64,000 nt of DNA from Pseudomonas kilonensis (GTDB lineage Bacteria > Pseudomonadota > Gammaproteobacteria > Pseudomonadales > Pseudomonadaceae). This document shows positions 15,846 through 24,553 of this stretch, piece by piece (position 1 is the first letter of the stretch; every line of letters begins with the position of its first letter). The translations under genes were made by a program, and so were the position numbers. The stretch lies in the NCBI RefSeq assembly GCF_001269885.1, contig NZ_LHVH01000035.1, forward strand, positions 310,001-374,000. Direction: 5' to 3'. The notes beneath the pieces were generated by a model. The model was given only the letters and a program-made list of their open reading frames with translations, did no database searches and was not told where the DNA came from.

Positions 15846-15873
15846 GGAACCGAAATGCCGCAGGTGTCACTCA
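15846..15873 (+). promoter_or_regulatory. HrpL box of the shcM-hopM operon
   Basis: GGAACC, 15 bases, TCACTCA: a perfect -35 half and one mismatch in the -10 half. It lies 52 bases before the chaperone ATG and 49 bases from the oppositely oriented box at 15769-15797. Confidence 0.85.
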
Positions 15874-15924
15874 CCATGGGCAGCAGGCGCTCGTCGGCGC
15901 CTGGATGACAATGCGAGGTCACTC

Positions 15925-16398
15925 ATGGCGTCACCCATCTATTGCAAGCTGATCGATCAGCTCTGCGAACTCACAATGATTCCTACCCCGGCAGCGTTCT
16001 ACGAGCAGGCGAACCTGTCGGTCAAGGATGTGGACTTTTCCCTGAAGCACACCCCTGGCGTGGGTGAGGGAGACGTCTTTATCTACTGCAGCTTCGGGCC
16101 ATTGCCGGTGGCGAATCGGGAAGCGGTCCTGCAACGGCTACTGGAAACCAACCTGTACCTGCTGAGCGGCGCGTTCTGCCCTTCCCTGTCTTACAACCGC
16201 GACAGCGAACAGGTAATCCTGATCGGCCACGTCCCCCTGGAAACCCTCACGGCCGAGCGCCTGCTCGGGCTGATGGGCGGTGCCGCCGACATGGCGTTGA
16301 TTTGGCGCGATGGCTACTTCTTCGACGGCGCCAGCCCAAACGACACCGCCAAGCCCACCCCCCGTAGCACCGGGCTCAACAGCGCCCTGTCAATCTAG
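15925..16398 (+). CDS. shcM: T3SS effector chaperone (CesT/ShcM type)
   Basis: A 157-residue acidic protein with the CesT-family layout. It has an N-terminal helix (IYCKLIDQLCELTMIPTPAA), a central sheet (VFIYCSFGPLPV), a dimerisation helix with LLETNLYLLSGAFCPSLSY, and a C-terminal helix LTAERLLGLMGGAADMALIW. Such class I chaperones bind the N-terminal part of one effector and deliver it to HrcN. It lies 11 bases upstream of the effector gene in one HrpL-driven unit. The start at 15925 has GAGG upstream; the longer frame crosses the hrp box and is rejected. Confidence 0.88.
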   Translation: MASPIYCKLIDQLCELTMIPTPAAFYEQANLSVKDVDFSLKHTPGVGEGDVFIYCSFGPLPVANREAVLQRLLETNLYLLSGAFCPSLSYNRDSEQVILIGHVPLETLTAERLLGLMGGAADMALIWRDGYFFDGASPNDTAKPTPRSTGLNSALSI

Positions 16399-16409
16399 GA
16401 GAGCACGAC

Positions 16410-18533
16410 ATGCCAGATTTATCAGTAGGACGAAGCACCAGATCGGCGGCGTTGCACCAGCAGGACGATCGGATCACGCCGGTGGGAACCAGCCTGTCCG
16501 GGCAGGTTCGGCCCTCCACCAATCCCCTGGTGCCTTATCACTTCGAAGGACAGGCGACCGACAAGACCCAGCAAACACTCAGGACCCGGCAGCAGCGCCT
16601 GACAGGACTGGTCAACAGCCTCGGCAAGAAAAACCCTGAGAGCGACCCCATTGGCTATGCACGTGAGCATATGAGCCTGGAAGGCAAAGTATTGGGCTAC
16701 GCGCCAGGCACAAGTTATCAAGATGTACAGAAGCATCTCGCCGAACTCGGCGGCACACCGCACCCGATGCTGTCGGGCCACGAAGAAACCGAAGCATTCG
16801 TCAAGGACTTCAACGAGTACCTGGGCAAAAACGAGGACGACAGGAAAGAGGACGGCGGTTTCAAAGCCGTCTGGGGCAAACACTGCGAGCGCATGGGTAA
16901 TACCCTTGGCGCCTATCATTCGTTGTGCCAGGAAGTCATCGATAAAACCCCGGAAGGGAACGATCGCCAGCTGCTGCAAAATAGCCATGAAGCCTTCCGC
17001 GGTTATGCCAAAGGTGTCATGCAAGCCATGACGCAAGACATGCCCACGCGCTTGAATACCTTCATGGAAAGCCGAATCGAGCATGCGCAACAAGCGGCGA
17101 ACAACGAGAGCCTTCCCCCGGCCGCACGCGACCAGGCGAAGGATCAACTGGGCCAGTTACGCGAGGTCCAGGGGGAGCTTGGCGAGTTGCTCAAGACCGA
17201 TGACGACAAGCCGAACACGCCAAGCGAACTGGCAACGGCGACGAAGAAAAACGAGGTGCTGGACACCGCGCTGAAGAACGTCGCACGCCAGGACTATGTC
17301 GCCGACCTCAAGACCAAGAGCGGCTTTGTAACCGGCCTGGCGGTGTTCGCCGGGGCGGGAATCCCGCAGGGCGTGGCGTCTGCGGGTCACTTTGGCGCCA
17401 TCACTGCGTCGATCGATGAAAAAATGGCGGACGCCTCCTACGGCAAGCATGTCGCGGCGACCTCGACGGTGCTTGGCGCCGCCCACAAGGTGATCAGCGA
17501 CGGCATCCGCCCATTCGTCCAGGTCGTCGTCGACAAGACCATCGGCGCCGGCCTGGAAAAAGTCGATCCGATGTCGGTCTATCCCAAGGCCTTGCAAGTC
17601 GTCACGCAGGACGGACGTCGGGTCGAGAACGCTGGACGCGATGCCCTCAACCTCACACAGGAGCAAAAGCGCAACGACTTCAAGCTCAAACAGAACGCGA
17701 ATAACTTTGGCACCATGAGCGGTGACTTCACCGGCTACCTCGCCTTCGGTGCCGCCCATGCTGTGCGCGACACCATTGATCAATTCTCCTCGACAAATGC
17801 CAGCGGCATCCTCGCCCGCTCGGCGGCATCCGCAGTGGGTGGCTCCTTCATGGCGGGTGGCCAGGCAGTGGCGAAATATGCGCAAACCCACGGTGACGAG
17901 GAGATCCCTACCTACCGGGTGACAACGGAAAACCGCAACTGGGGCGAGCTGCTACCCAAGGCGTTTTCCGAAGCGACAGGAAAGCTCAACCCGATCAGCA
18001 TGACCAACATCAGCGACTACGCCAACCGGATCGTAGGCGTAGGCGAAGGGGTCGCCATGCGTACAGCCGTGGGTGACGCAGCCGCGGTGGGTGAAAACCC
18101 GGAAGTGCGGGAAAAAATGGAGCAGATTGTCACCACCTTTTTCTCCTCCGGCCTGACGCTGCTTCCGTTCTTTGCCAACAGCGTGGCGGCACCGCTCGAA
18201 AACAAGGCGCTGAGCGGCAAAGATGACCTGACCAAGCGAGCAAACGTACCGCTGCAGAACGTGACAAGTCCAAACCGCGACGGTCTGCCCCACACCCAGC
18301 CGGAAGGCTGGCGGCGCGACCTCGAAAATACCTACCACGTGACCCGCGGCCTTACCCAGGTCGTTCCGCAAACCGCTATCGCAGGGCTTAACCTGGGTAC
18401 CGAATGGGCCCAGAGCCTGGCAACGAGGCCTAAAAAAGCCTCTGGCGATGACATTCAACTGGCAGAGCGAGGCGAAGCGCGGACCCAGGGCGGACCGTCC
18501 AACGAACCTGCACCCACTACCCGGCCAAGCTGA
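16410..18533 (+). CDS. hopM1: HopM1-family type III effector (RopM-like)
   Basis: A 707-residue protein, close to the length of P. syringae HopM1. The first 40 residues are Ser/Thr-rich and disordered, as expected for a T3SS signal. Blocks recognised from HopM1 include GYLAFGAAHAVRDTID (about 450), the VISDGIRPFVQVVVDKT region (about 370), and the C-terminal SPNRDGLPHT with NTYHVTRGL (about 620). In P. syringae, HopM1 acts at plant endomembranes and promotes loss of the trafficking protein MIN7, suppressing immunity. The family call is from remembered motifs, not an alignment. The cognate chaperone precedes it. Confidence 0.8.
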   Translation: MPDLSVGRSTRSAALHQQDDRITPVGTSLSGQVRPSTNPLVPYHFEGQATDKTQQTLRTRQQRLTGLVNSLGKKNPESDPIGYAREHMSLEGKVLGYAPGTSYQDVQKHLAELGGTPHPMLSGHEETEAFVKDFNEYLGKNEDDRKEDGGFKAVWGKHCERMGNTLGAYHSLCQEVIDKTPEGNDRQLLQNSHEAFRGYAKGVMQAMTQDMPTRLNTFMESRIEHAQQAANNESLPPAARDQAKDQLGQLREVQGELGELLKTDDDKPNTPSELATATKKNEVLDTALKNVARQDYVADLKTKSGFVTGLAVFAGAGIPQGVASAGHFGAITASIDEKMADASYGKHVAATSTVLGAAHKVISDGIRPFVQVVVDKTIGAGLEKVDPMSVYPKALQVVTQDGRRVENAGRDALNLTQEQKRNDFKLKQNANNFGTMSGDFTGYLAFGAAHAVRDTIDQFSSTNASGILARSAASAVGGSFMAGGQAVAKYAQTHGDEEIPTYRVTTENRNWGELLPKAFSEATGKLNPISMTNISDYANRIVGVGEGVAMRTAVGDAAAVGENPEVREKMEQIVTTFFSSGLTLLPFFANSVAAPLENKALSGKDDLTKRANVPLQNVTSPNRDGLPHTQPEGWRRDLENTYHVTRGLTQVVPQTAIAGLNLGTEWAQSLATRPKKASGDDIQLAERGEARTQGGPSNEPAPTTRPS

Positions 18534-18594
18534 TGAATTCGCCGGGCCATCCTTCGATGGCTTGACGATCACCGGCTGAAACCACCCCTCTACG

Positions 18595-18623
18595 CCGGCC
18601 GCAGGAGCCTCCTGCGGCCGGCC
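18595..18623 (+). terminator. Strong GC hairpin after hopM1
   Basis: GCCGGCCGCAGGAG and its exact complement form a 14-bp inverted repeat with a minimal loop, 62 bases after the hopM1 stop. There is no T-run, so it may be a Rho-independent site of poor quality or an mRNA-stabilising hairpin. The remainder of 18534-18888 shows no gene; a TATACT near 18760 may be the -10 element of the following gene. Confidence 0.5.
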
Positions 18624-18888
18624 CTCGCGACACACGCCGACTCACATCCCTTTGCGCTTGGACGACGGCAGACGTGAATGCTGTGCCGATCAACGATAGC
18701 CTTCCGATTCGCAGCGCGGCCTCCAACGCCCAGCCGCTGCCCGAAACCTTCCACCGCCTATACTCCCGCCCGCGAGGCGACCTGGAGAAAATCCCTCCGA
18801 CGGACGATGCGCCGGGAAGCAGCCATATGCTAAACAGGGAATCAACAGCGAGACCATGGGACCGCTGTCACCAGAATAAGGAATCACC

Positions 18889-21294
18889 ATGAAGCGCACC
18901 CTCATCGCCTTCCTGTCATTGATCGTCACCGCGATCATCGTCGCGGGCGGCTACCTCTACAGCAAGCAGCCCACCCGCCAAGGCACGGTGCAGTTGCAAG
19001 GGCTGCATGGCTCGGTGACGGTGCGCTACGACGAACGCGGTGTGCCGCATATCCGCGCCGAGAACGAAACCGACCTGTACCGCGCCCTCGGTTATGTCCA
19101 TGCCCAGGATCGGCTGTTCCAGATGGAGATCATTCGCCGCCTCGCCCGTGGTGAGCTGGCCGAGGTGCTGGGGCCGAAGCTGCTCGATACTGACAAGCTG
19201 ATGCGCAGCCTGCGCATCCGTGAGCGCGCCGCGGCCTATGTGACCGAACAAGACCCGCAATCCCCAGCCTGGCGCGCCATGCAAGCCTACCTGGACGGGA
19301 TCAACGCCTATCAGGACAGCCACACCCGGCCCGTGGAATTCGATGTGCTGGGCATTCCCAAGCGCCCGTTCACCGCCGAAGACACCGTGAGCGTTACCGG
19401 CTACATGGCCTACAGCTTCGCCGCGGCCTTTCGCACCGAACCCCTGCTGACCTATGTGCGCGATGTGCTGGGTGCCAACTACCTGAACATTTTCGACCTC
19501 GACTGGCAGCCTCAAGGTGTGCTGGCCGAAGGTCGCAAGGGCGGCCTGCCGCTGGCTGCCGCCGACTGGAAAGACCTCAACGCCCTCGCCCGCCTGAGCG
19601 AGCAGGCCCTGGCTGATAACGGCCTGCCGCAGTTCGAGGGCAGCAATGCCTGGGCGGTCTCCGGCAGCCGCACCCACAGCGGCAAGCCGTTGCTGGCGGG
19701 TGACCCGCACATCCGTTTTTCCACGCCTTCGGTGTGGTACGAGGCGCACTTGTCGGCCCCGGGGTTCGAACTCTACGGGCAATACCAGGCGCTGCTGCCC
19801 TTCGCGACGCTGGGCATGAACAAGGATTTCGGCTGGAGCGTCACCATGTTCCAGAACGACGACCTGGACCTGATCGCCGAGAAGGTCAACCCGGACAATC
19901 CCGAACAGGTCTGGTATCGCGACAAATGGGTGGACATGACCCGCAGCGAGCAACAGATCGCGGTCAAGGGCCAGGCACCGGTGACGCTGGTGCTGCGCCA
20001 GTCGCCCCATGGTCCGATCGTCAACGATGCCCTCGGTGCGAACGCCGGCAAGACCCCGGTCGCCATGTGGTGGGGATTCCTGGAAAGCCGCAACCCGATC
20101 CTCGAGGCCTTTTACCAGCTCAACCGCGCCGACACCCTCACCAAGGCTCGCGGCGCTTCGGCCAAGATCCACGCACCCGGGCTGAACGTGGTGTGGGCCA
20201 ACGCCAAGGGGGACATCGGCTGGTGGGCCGCCGCACAACTGCCCAAGCGGCCAGCCGGTGTGAAGCCTGGCTTCATCCTCGACGGCAGCAGCCCGGAGGC
20301 GGAAAAGGAAGGTTTCTATCCGTTCAGCAGCAATCCGCAGGAAGAGAACCCGGCGCGGGGCTACATCGTCTCGGCCAATTTCCAGCCGGTGCCGGCCAGC
20401 GGCATCGAGATCCCCGGTTACTACAACCTCGCCGACCGCGGCCAGCAACTCAACCGTCAGCTCAGCGACAAGCAGGCGAAGTGGGACATCGAAACCACCC
20501 AGAAACTGCAGCTGGGCACCACTACCGCCTACGGCCCTCGCCTGCTCGCGCCTTTGCTGCCGGTGCTGCGTGAGGTGGTCAACGACCCACAGGAACGCAA
20601 ATGGGTGGAACAACTGGCTCAATGGCCGGGCGATTACCCCCTGGACTCCACCAGCGCCACGCTGTTCAACCAGTTCCTGTTCAACCTGGCCGACGCCGCC
20701 CTGCACGATGAACTGGGCGACGGTTTCTTCGAAACCGCGCTGTCGACCCGGGTGATCGACGCAGCCCTTCCACGCTTGGCGGCCTCCGGAGATTCATCGT
20801 GGTGGGATGACCGCACGACCCTCGGCACGGAAACCCGTGCCGACACCGTGAAAAAGGCCTGGGACAAGAGCCTCACCCACCTGAAGACCACCCTCGGCGA
20901 CGATGCCACGCAATGGCAATGGGGCAAGGCCCACACCCTGACCCATGGCCACCCGCTGGGCCTGCAAAAGCCGCTGGACCGGATCTTCAACGTCGGCCCC
21001 TTCGCCGCACCGGGTACCCACGAGGTGCCCAACAACCTCTCCGCCAAAATCGGTCCGGCGCCGTGGCCGGTGACCTATGGGCCTTCGACGCGGCGCATCA
21101 TCGACTTCGCCGACCCGACCCACAGCGTCACCATCAACCCCGTTGGCCAGAGCGGCGTGCCGTTCGACAAGCATTACGAGGACCAGGCCGAGGCGTACAT
21201 AGAGGGGCTGTATCACCAGGCGCACCTGGCCGAGGAAGAAGTGACGGCCAATACCCATGGCACCTTGAAACTGTTGCCGGCCCGGGCGCCCTGA
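18889..21294 (+). CDS. hacB: Penicillin acylase-family Ntn hydrolase (HacB-like acylase)
   Basis: An 801-residue precursor with an N-terminal membrane anchor or signal (residues 4-22). The small subunit begins about residue 30 (VTVRYDERGVPHI, ALGYVHAQDRLFQM). The autocatalytic site and nucleophile Ser are in FEGSNAWAVSGSRT (about residue 250), followed by GDPHIRFSTPSVWYEAHL and FGWSVTMFQNDDLDLI. Family members self-process and hydrolyse amides such as penicillins or acyl-homoserine lactones. In P. aeruginosa the acylase gene hacB lies beside spuH, as here, which favours an acyl-homoserine lactone or related amide substrate. AAGGA precedes the ATG. Confidence 0.85.
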   Translation: MKRTLIAFLSLIVTAIIVAGGYLYSKQPTRQGTVQLQGLHGSVTVRYDERGVPHIRAENETDLYRALGYVHAQDRLFQMEIIRRLARGELAEVLGPKLLDTDKLMRSLRIRERAAAYVTEQDPQSPAWRAMQAYLDGINAYQDSHTRPVEFDVLGIPKRPFTAEDTVSVTGYMAYSFAAAFRTEPLLTYVRDVLGANYLNIFDLDWQPQGVLAEGRKGGLPLAAADWKDLNALARLSEQALADNGLPQFEGSNAWAVSGSRTHSGKPLLAGDPHIRFSTPSVWYEAHLSAPGFELYGQYQALLPFATLGMNKDFGWSVTMFQNDDLDLIAEKVNPDNPEQVWYRDKWVDMTRSEQQIAVKGQAPVTLVLRQSPHGPIVNDALGANAGKTPVAMWWGFLESRNPILEAFYQLNRADTLTKARGASAKIHAPGLNVVWANAKGDIGWWAAAQLPKRPAGVKPGFILDGSSPEAEKEGFYPFSSNPQEENPARGYIVSANFQPVPASGIEIPGYYNLADRGQQLNRQLSDKQAKWDIETTQKLQLGTTTAYGPRLLAPLLPVLREVVNDPQERKWVEQLAQWPGDYPLDSTSATLFNQFLFNLADAALHDELGDGFFETALSTRVIDAALPRLAASGDSSWWDDRTTLGTETRADTVKKAWDKSLTHLKTTLGDDATQWQWGKAHTLTHGHPLGLQKPLDRIFNVGPFAAPGTHEVPNNLSAKIGPAPWPVTYGPSTRRIIDFADPTHSVTINPVGQSGVPFDKHYEDQAEAYIEGLYHQAHLAEEEVTANTHGTLKLLPARAP

Positions 21295-21397
21295 ATCGGA
21301 CGCGCAGGTCTTTTTCATCGCTAACCGGGCTTGATCGTCATGGATGGTCAAGACTACAAGGGCGCAATCCCGCCTTTCCCACTAGGAGTCAAACGCT

Positions 21398-21739
21398 ATG
21401 TTCAACAACTGGTCCGAGCTGCTGCCTACCATCAAGAGCGCCTTTGGCGCCCTGGGTAAAAGCAACCCGAAGATGGTCAAGGCCTATATGGCCCTGGACG
21501 AAGCCGCGGCTGAAAACGACGTGCTCGATGCCAAGACCCGTGAGCTGATCTCCATCGCCGTCGCCATCACCACGCGCTGTGACGGTTGCATCGGAGTACA
21601 CACCGACGCCGCCATCAAGGCCGGCGCCACCCGCGAAGAAATCGCCGCTACCCTGGCCACCGCGGTGTCGCTCAATGCAGGTGCGGCGTACATCTACTCC
21701 TTGCGCGCGCTGGAAGCCCATGACGCGTTGAAGAAGTGA
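21398..21739 (+). CDS. Carboxymuconolactone decarboxylase/AhpD-family protein
   Basis: A 113-residue all-helical protein with the AhpD-like redox motif CDGCIGVHTDAA (Cys pair near residues 63 and 66, then His). Single-domain proteins with this CxxC-x3-H signature are usually peroxidase-type thiol proteins rather than true decarboxylases. AGGAG lies upstream of the ATG. The gene stands alone after the acylase gene; its partner is unknown. Confidence 0.88.
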   Translation: MFNNWSELLPTIKSAFGALGKSNPKMVKAYMALDEAAAENDVLDAKTRELISIAVAITTRCDGCIGVHTDAAIKAGATREEIAATLATAVSLNAGAAYIYSLRALEAHDALKK

Positions 21740-21761
21740 ACGGCCAATAACCTGCCGGCCG

Positions 21762-22744
21762 TATCGCGAGCAGGCTCGCTCCCACAATGGGATTTGCATT
21801 CGGTCGCGGATTTATAGGCGCCCCAAAAACCCTGTGGGAGCAAAGCTTGCTCGCGATGACGGCCTGACATTCAACCTCTTCATTGACTGCCACACCGCTA
21901 TCGCAAGCAAGCTCGCTCCCACAATGGGATTTGCATTCGGCCGCGGGTTTATAGGCGCCCCAAAAACCCTGTGGGAGCAAAGCTTGCTCGCGATGACGGC
22001 CTGACATTCAACCTCTTCATTGACTGCCACACCGCTTTCGCGAGCAAGCCCGCTCCCACAATGGGATTTGCATTCGGCCGCGGTTTTATAGGCGCCCCAA
22101 AAACCCTGTGGGAGCAAAGCTTGCTCGCGATGACGGCCTGACATTCAACCTCTTCATTGACTGCCACACCGCTATCGCGAGCAGGCTCGCTCCCACAATG
22201 GGATTTGCATTCGGCCGCGGTTTTATAGGCGCCCCAAAAACCCTGTGGGAGCCGAGCTTGCTCGCGATGACGGCCTGACATTCAACCTCTTCATTGACTG
22301 CCACACCGCTTTCGCGAGCAAGCCCGCTCCCACAATGGGATTTGCATTCGGCCGCGGGTTTATAGGCAACCCAAAAAACCTGTGGGAGCAAAGCTTGCTC
22401 GCGATGACGGCCTGACATTCAACCTCTTCATTGACTGCCACACCGCTATCGCAAGCAAGCTCGCTCCCACAATGGGATTTGCATTCGGCCGCGGTTTTAT
22501 AGGCGCCCCAAAAACCCTGTGGGAGCAAAGCTTGCTCGCGATGACGGCCTGACATTCAACCTCTTCATTGACTGCCACACCGCTTTCGCGAGCAAGCCCG
22601 CTCCCACAATGGGATCTGCGTTTGGCCGCGGATTTATTGGCAACCCAAAAAACCTGTGGGAGCAAAGCTTGCTCGCGATGACGGCCTGACATTCAACCTC
22701 TTCATTGACTGCCACACCGCTTTCGCGAGCAAGCCCGCTCCCAC
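21762..22744. repeat. Tandem array of seven 137-bp REP-doublet (REPIN) units
   Basis: A 137-bp unit recurs seven times, for example with CCTGTGGGAGC at about 21830, 21967, 22104, 22241, 22378, 22515 and 22652. Each unit has two inverted REPs (GTGGGAGCAAAGCTTGCTCG and CGCGAGCAAGCCCGCTCCCAC) joined by two spacers, one with GGGATTTGCATTCGGCCGCG and the other with CTGACATTCAACCTCTTCAT. Units differ by a few bases (CTATCGC/CTTTCGC, GGCGCC/GGCAAC). The open frames of about 110 codons inside it are by-products of the repeat. It separates two convergent genes. Confidence 0.97.
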
Positions 22745-22748
22745 AGAT

Positions 22749-23636
22749 TCAGACCGGCGAGGTCTCGGGCCGGCGTACTTCCGGTTGTTTCCAGGAGTCG
22801 GCGGCGCTTTCTTCGATGGCTTGCTGGATCGCGCGCTTGCGATTCTCTTCGGCGCGGCGGCTGAAGTACCAGACCAGGAAAGTCACCAGTGACACCGCCA
22901 GCAGGATCAGGCTCGCCACGGCGTTGATTTCCGGTTTCACCCCCAGGCGCACCGCCGAGAAGACTTCCATCGGCAAGGTCGTCGAGCCGGGACCGGAGAC
23001 GAAGCTCGCCAGTACCAGGTCATCCAGAGACAATGCGAACGACATCATGCCCCCCGCCGCCAGTGACGGCGCGATCATCGGGATGGTGATCAGGAAGAAC
23101 ACCTTCCACGGCCGCGCACCGAGGTCCATGGCCGCCTCTTCGATGGACAGGTCCAGCTCACGCAAGCGTGCCGAGACCACCACCGCCACATAGGCCGCGC
23201 AGAATGTCGTGTGGGCAATCCAGATCGTGACGATGCCACGCTCCTGGGGCCAGCCGATCATCTGGGCCATGGCCACGAACAGCAGCAACAGCGACAGGCC
23301 AGTGATGACTTCCGGCATCACCAACGGCGCGGTGACCAGGCCGCCGAACAGCGTGCGGCCCTTGAAGTGGGTGATGCGGGTCAGCACGAAAGCCGCCAGC
23401 GTACCCAGGGCCACCGCGGCAATCGCCGTGTAGCAGGCGATCTCCAGCGAGCGCACCACCGACCCCATCAGCTGGCTGTTGTCCAGCAGGCCGACGTACC
23501 ACTTGATCGACCAGCCGCCCCACACCGTCACCAGTTTCGAGGCGTTGAACGAGTAGATCACCAGGATCAACATCGGCGCGTAGATGAACATAAAACCCAG
23601 CACCAGCATCAGGCTTGAAAAACTGAAGCGCTTCAT
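22749..23636 (-). CDS. spuH: SpuH, polyamine ABC transporter permease (PotI-like)
   Basis: A 295-residue BPD-type permease with about six membrane segments and the EAA loop ELDLSIEEAAMDLGARPWKVF before LITIPMIAPSLAAG. It pairs with SpuG as the inner-membrane channel for putrescine/spermidine. It overlaps spuG by four bases. The C-terminal 30 residues are charged and extend beyond the last membrane segment. Confidence 0.95.
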   Translation of the reverse strand: MKRFSFSSLMLVLGFMFIYAPMLILVIYSFNASKLVTVWGGWSIKWYVGLLDNSQLMGSVVRSLEIACYTAIAAVALGTLAAFVLTRITHFKGRTLFGGLVTAPLVMPEVITGLSLLLLFVAMAQMIGWPQERGIVTIWIAHTTFCAAYVAVVVSARLRELDLSIEEAAMDLGARPWKVFFLITIPMIAPSLAAGGMMSFALSLDDLVLASFVSGPGSTTLPMEVFSAVRLGVKPEINAVASLILLAVSLVTFLVWYFSRRAEENRKRAIQQAIEESAADSWKQPEVRRPETSPV

Positions 23637-24553
23637 TCCTTGCCCTCCATTTCTTTGGCCTGACTGCGGTTGAACAGGATGATGGGCACGATCAGGATCG
23701 CCAGCATCACCACCGCCAGGGCGGATGCCACCGGCCAGTCTCGGTTATTGAAGAATTCCTGCCACAGCACTTTGCCGATCATCAGGGTTTCCGGACCACC
23801 CAGCAATTCCGGAATCACAAACTCGCCCACCACGGGGATGAACACCAGCATGCAGCCGGCGACGATGCCGTTCTTGGACAGCGGCACGGTGATTTTCCAG
23901 AAGCTGTTGAAGGTACTCGAACCCAGGTCCGACGCGGCCTCCAGCAAGCTGGAGTCGTGCTTCACCAGGTTGGCATACAACGGCAGGATCATGAACGGCA
24001 GATAGGAGTAGACGACCCCGATATACACCGCCAGGTTGGTGTTGAGGATCTGCAGCGGTTCGCTGATCCACCCCATGCTCAGCAAAAAGCCGTTGAGCAG
24101 GCCGTTGTTGCTGAGGATCCCCATCCACGCGTAGACCCGGATCAAAATCGCGGTCCAGGTCGGCATCATGATCAGCAGCACCAGCACCGTCTGCATCTCT
24201 TTGCGGGCATTGGCGATGCCATAGGCCATCGGATAACCGATCAGCAAGCACAGGACGGTGCTGATCAGCGCCATCTTCAGCGAGCCTAGGTAGGCGGCGA
24301 TGTACAGCTCGTCCTCGCTCAGCATCGCGTAGTTGGCGAGGTTGAGCAGCACCTGCAGCTTCTGGTCGACGTAGCTGTAGATCTCGGTGTACGGCGGAAT
24401 GGCGACGTCGGCTTCGGCGAAGCTGATCTTCAGGACGATGAAGAACGGCAGCATGAAGAACAGGAACAGCCAGATGAAGGGCACCCCGATGACCAGTTGG
24501 CGGCCACCGGGCGTTATTCGATCGAGTCGGCGTTTGAGTTTGCGCAGGTTCAT
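23633..24553 (-). CDS. spuG: SpuG, polyamine ABC transporter permease (PotH-like)
   Basis: A 306-residue permease with six membrane segments and the EAA loop SSLLEAASDLGSSTFNSFWK followed by ITVPLSKNGIVAG. I chose the ATG at 24553, which overlaps the spuF stop (ATGA), over the in-frame upstream ATG lying inside spuF. It is the partner of SpuH. Confidence 0.95.
   Translation of the reverse strand: MNLRKLKRRLDRITPGGRQLVIGVPFIWLFLFFMLPFFIVLKISFAEADVAIPPYTEIYSYVDQKLQVLLNLANYAMLSEDELYIAAYLGSLKMALISTVLCLLIGYPMAYGIANARKEMQTVLVLLIMMPTWTAILIRVYAWMGILSNNGLLNGFLLSMGWISEPLQILNTNLAVYIGVVYSYLPFMILPLYANLVKHDSSLLEAASDLGSSTFNSFWKITVPLSKNGIVAGCMLVFIPVVGEFVIPELLGGPETLMIGKVLWQEFFNNRDWPVASALAVVMLAILIVPIILFNRSQAKEMEGKE

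Noticed and set aside
18674..18892. 72-codon plus-strand frame between hopM1 and hacB
   Set aside because: No Shine-Dalgarno, low-complexity composition, and it overlaps the hacB start; more probably the hacB promoter region.
21672..22715. Series of about 110-codon minus-strand frames with almost identical sequence
   Set aside because: They recur every 137 bases, in step with the REP-doublet array, and shift frame with each unit; they are translations of the repeat.
21762..22744. CRISPR array
   Set aside because: The repeat is 137 bp without unique spacers, consists of inverted REP cores, and no cas gene is present.
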